This document shows positions 62,375-64,000 of a stretch of DNA of 64,000 nt, one piece after another (positions within the stretch are counted from its first letter, which is position 1; each line of letters starts with the position of its first letter). Made by a program: the position numbers and the translations under genes. The notes under the pieces were generated by a model. The model saw nothing but the letters and a program-made list of their open reading frames with translations. It was not told where the DNA came from and searched no databases. The DNA comes from Afipia sp. (GTDB taxonomy: Bacteria; Pseudomonadota; Alphaproteobacteria; Rhizobiales; Xanthobacteraceae), in the NCBI GenBank assembly GCA_016201045.1, contig JACQDM010000007.1, positions 310,001-374,000 on the forward strand, written 5' to 3'.

Positions 62375-63238
62375 ATGACACTCCCCGCCATCGACAACCG
62401 CAATGCCGATCAGGCCGAATACTGGAATGGCCAAGGCGGGCAGCACTGGACCCAGCAGCAAAAGGTTCAGGACCTTGTGCTGGAGCCGGTGCTGGACATC
62501 CTGATCGAGCGCGCCAAAATCAAACCTGGTGAACGGGTTCTCGATATCGGCTGCGGCTGCGGCGCATCGACCTTCGTCCTCGCGCAAAAGACCGGCTCGT
62601 CGGGACACGTCACCGGCCTCGATATTTCTGAACCAATGCTCGGCCGCGCGCGCGAACTCACGCCGCAAGGCGCGCCGATAGACTTCGTACTGGCGGACGC
62701 GACGGTTTACGATTTCAAACCTGCCAGCGTTGACATGCTTTTCTCGCGCTTCGGCGTAATGTTCTTCGCGGACCCGACCGCCTCATTCAAAAACATGCGG
62801 AAGGCTCTCCGCCCGAACGGCCGCATGATCTTCGCCTGCTGGCGCACCCCGCGCGAAAACCCGATGCTGATCATGCCGCTTCAGGAAGCCTATAAGCATG
62901 TGCCGAAACTTCCCGAAGTGAAGCCGGAAGACCCCGGCCCGTTCGCATTCGCAGATGACCAGCGCTTGAAGTCGATTCTCTCAGCCGCCGGATTCGCATC
63001 CGTTGAGATCGATCGCGCCGATCTCAAATTCGACATCGCAACCGGCAAGGGTCTCGACGCTGCACTTGAGACCGCGACCTCGATTGGACCCGCAAGCCGC
63101 GCCATCGCCGGACAACCGCCTGCCCTCGCCAAGGCTGCTGTCGAATCGATCCGCTCGGCGCTGGCGAAGCATCAGAGCGGCAATCGCGTGCTGCTGGACG
63201 GCTCGATCTGGATTGTCACAGCCGCGAACGGCAGCTGA
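62375..63238 (+). CDS. Class I SAM-dependent methyltransferase
   Basis: VLDIGCGCGASTFVLAQKTGSSGHVTGLDISEPML. Confidence 0.92.
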   Translation: MTLPAIDNRNADQAEYWNGQGGQHWTQQQKVQDLVLEPVLDILIERAKIKPGERVLDIGCGCGASTFVLAQKTGSSGHVTGLDISEPMLGRARELTPQGAPIDFVLADATVYDFKPASVDMLFSRFGVMFFADPTASFKNMRKALRPNGRMIFACWRTPRENPMLIMPLQEAYKHVPKLPEVKPEDPGPFAFADDQRLKSILSAAGFASVEIDRADLKFDIATGKGLDAALETATSIGPASRAIAGQPPALAKAAVESIRSALAKHQSGNRVLLDGSIWIVTAANGS

Positions 63239-63377
63239 GAGATACAATTCACAACATTACAGATGCGTCATATCGCGCAATGTGTCGGCGCGGCGGTAAT
63301 CTCTAGATTGCGGACGAGATGGCGGAACCCGCCGTTTTGTTGCCACTTGTCAAAAGGCAAACAACGGAGGAATTCGC

Positions 63378-63608
63378 ATGGTTCGCAAATATTCAAAAGG
63401 CGCATCGAAGAAAGTCGAGCGCGCTATGAAAGAACTCAATAAAGGCACATTGAGAAGCGGAAGATCGGGTAAGAAGGTCACGAGTCGCAAGCAAGCCATC
63501 GCCATCGGCCTTTCCGAAGCGCGCCGGGAAGGAAAGAAAGTGCCAGCCAAGAAAACCAAAAGGCGCTCGACCAAACGAGCTACGAAGCGCAAGACCCGCA
63601 AATCCTGA
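63378..63608 (+). CDS. Small highly basic protein (DUF6496-like, histone H1-like tail)
   Basis: MVRKYSKGASKKVERAMKELNKGTLRSGRSGKKVTSRKQAIAIGLSEARREGKKVPAKKTKRRSTKRATKRKTRKS; aacggagg SD. Confidence 0.85.
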   Translation: MVRKYSKGASKKVERAMKELNKGTLRSGRSGKKVTSRKQAIAIGLSEARREGKKVPAKKTKRRSTKRATKRKTRKS

Positions 63609-63635
63609 AATTTGAGAAACAGGACATTTCGATAA

Positions 63636-64000
63636 GTGCAAGTTCACCGCCGGCGCGTTTTCTTTATCGAAGGCTATGAACCAAAGGGCGCCGGCGGATT
63701 CTATCGCCTGTTCAAGCGCGAATGGTTTCGTTTCCGCAAGAATTGGGGCGTGGACAGCACGCTGAGCGACGTTCGCTACGATTCCGATGACATCGCAGTA
63801 TGGGACATCGAAACCATCGGGCCCAATTGGCGCGCGTCGACACGCTACGAATTTCTGCGGCTCGAACATCAGATCAGAGACAATCTCGCGCAACCGCTTT
63901 GGCTTCAGCTTGCGCGCACGCTCCGCTGGATGGCCGGCGATTTGTCGACGGGTTCGCTATGGCGCGTGTATCGCGCATCGTGGCGAATGGGCGTGTTGCT
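63636..64000 (+). CDS. Conserved hypothetical protein, 3' truncated by window edge (absent from the supplied ORF track)
   Basis: GTG start, open to window end: MQVHRRRVFFIEGYEPKGAGGFYRLFKREWFRFRKNWGVDSTLSDVRYDSDDIAVWDIETIGPNWRASTRYEFLRLEHQIRDNLAQPLWLQLARTLRWMAGDLSTGSLWRVYRASWRMGVL. Confidence 0.75.
   Translation, partial: MQVHRRRVFFIEGYEPKGAGGFYRLFKREWFRFRKNWGVDSTLSDVRYDSDDIAVWDIETIGPNWRASTRYEFLRLEHQIRDNLAQPLWLQLARTLRWMAGDLSTGSLWRVYRASWRMGVL

Noticed and set aside
61093-62403. 436-aa minus-strand ORF opposite fabF-like gene
   Set aside because: Shadow ORF; FabF active-site motifs are on the plus strand.
63320-63350. EcfG-type general-stress promoter upstream of the small basic protein (ggaac...gttt)
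   Set aside because: GGAAC is present but no CGTT at the required 16-17 nt spacing.

Overview
The window is a gene-dense, high-GC chromosomal segment from an alphaproteobacterium. Gene order and protein sequences suggest Bradyrhizobiaceae/Nitrobacteraceae (Bradyrhizobium/Afipia/Rhodopseudomonas-like); this is inferred without a database search. It is mostly core genome: end of rpsR, a DUF2232 protein, rplI, cfa, dnaB, alr, radA, cvpA-like, purF, der, panB, prfC, DUF47-pit, a livGF-K-H-M ABC cluster, dctA, guaA, rsmB-like, guaB, rlmE, ppx/gppA, an ABC-F gene, a valine-catabolism cluster (mmsA, acyl-CoA dehydrogenase, HIBCH-like, mmsB) and an ECH/thiolase/KAS cluster. I saw no rRNA, tRNA, CRISPR array, prophage or transposase. 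The most interesting signals are non-coding. (1) A composite two-hairpin repeat occurs twice (22528-22693 and 55449-55611), with compensatory base changes and a conserved 3-nt bulge. Each copy fills the gap between two co-directional genes and puts the downstream gene's Shine-Dalgarno region inside a stem. (2) A perfect PHO box, CTGTCAT-N4-CTGTCAT, lies directly upstream of DUF47-pit in reverse orientation. (3) A ~340 bp structured non-coding block lies upstream of dctA, with hairpin ends and an internal 20-bp perfect palindrome. (4) Almost all convergent gene pairs abut or overlap, leaving no room for terminators between them.
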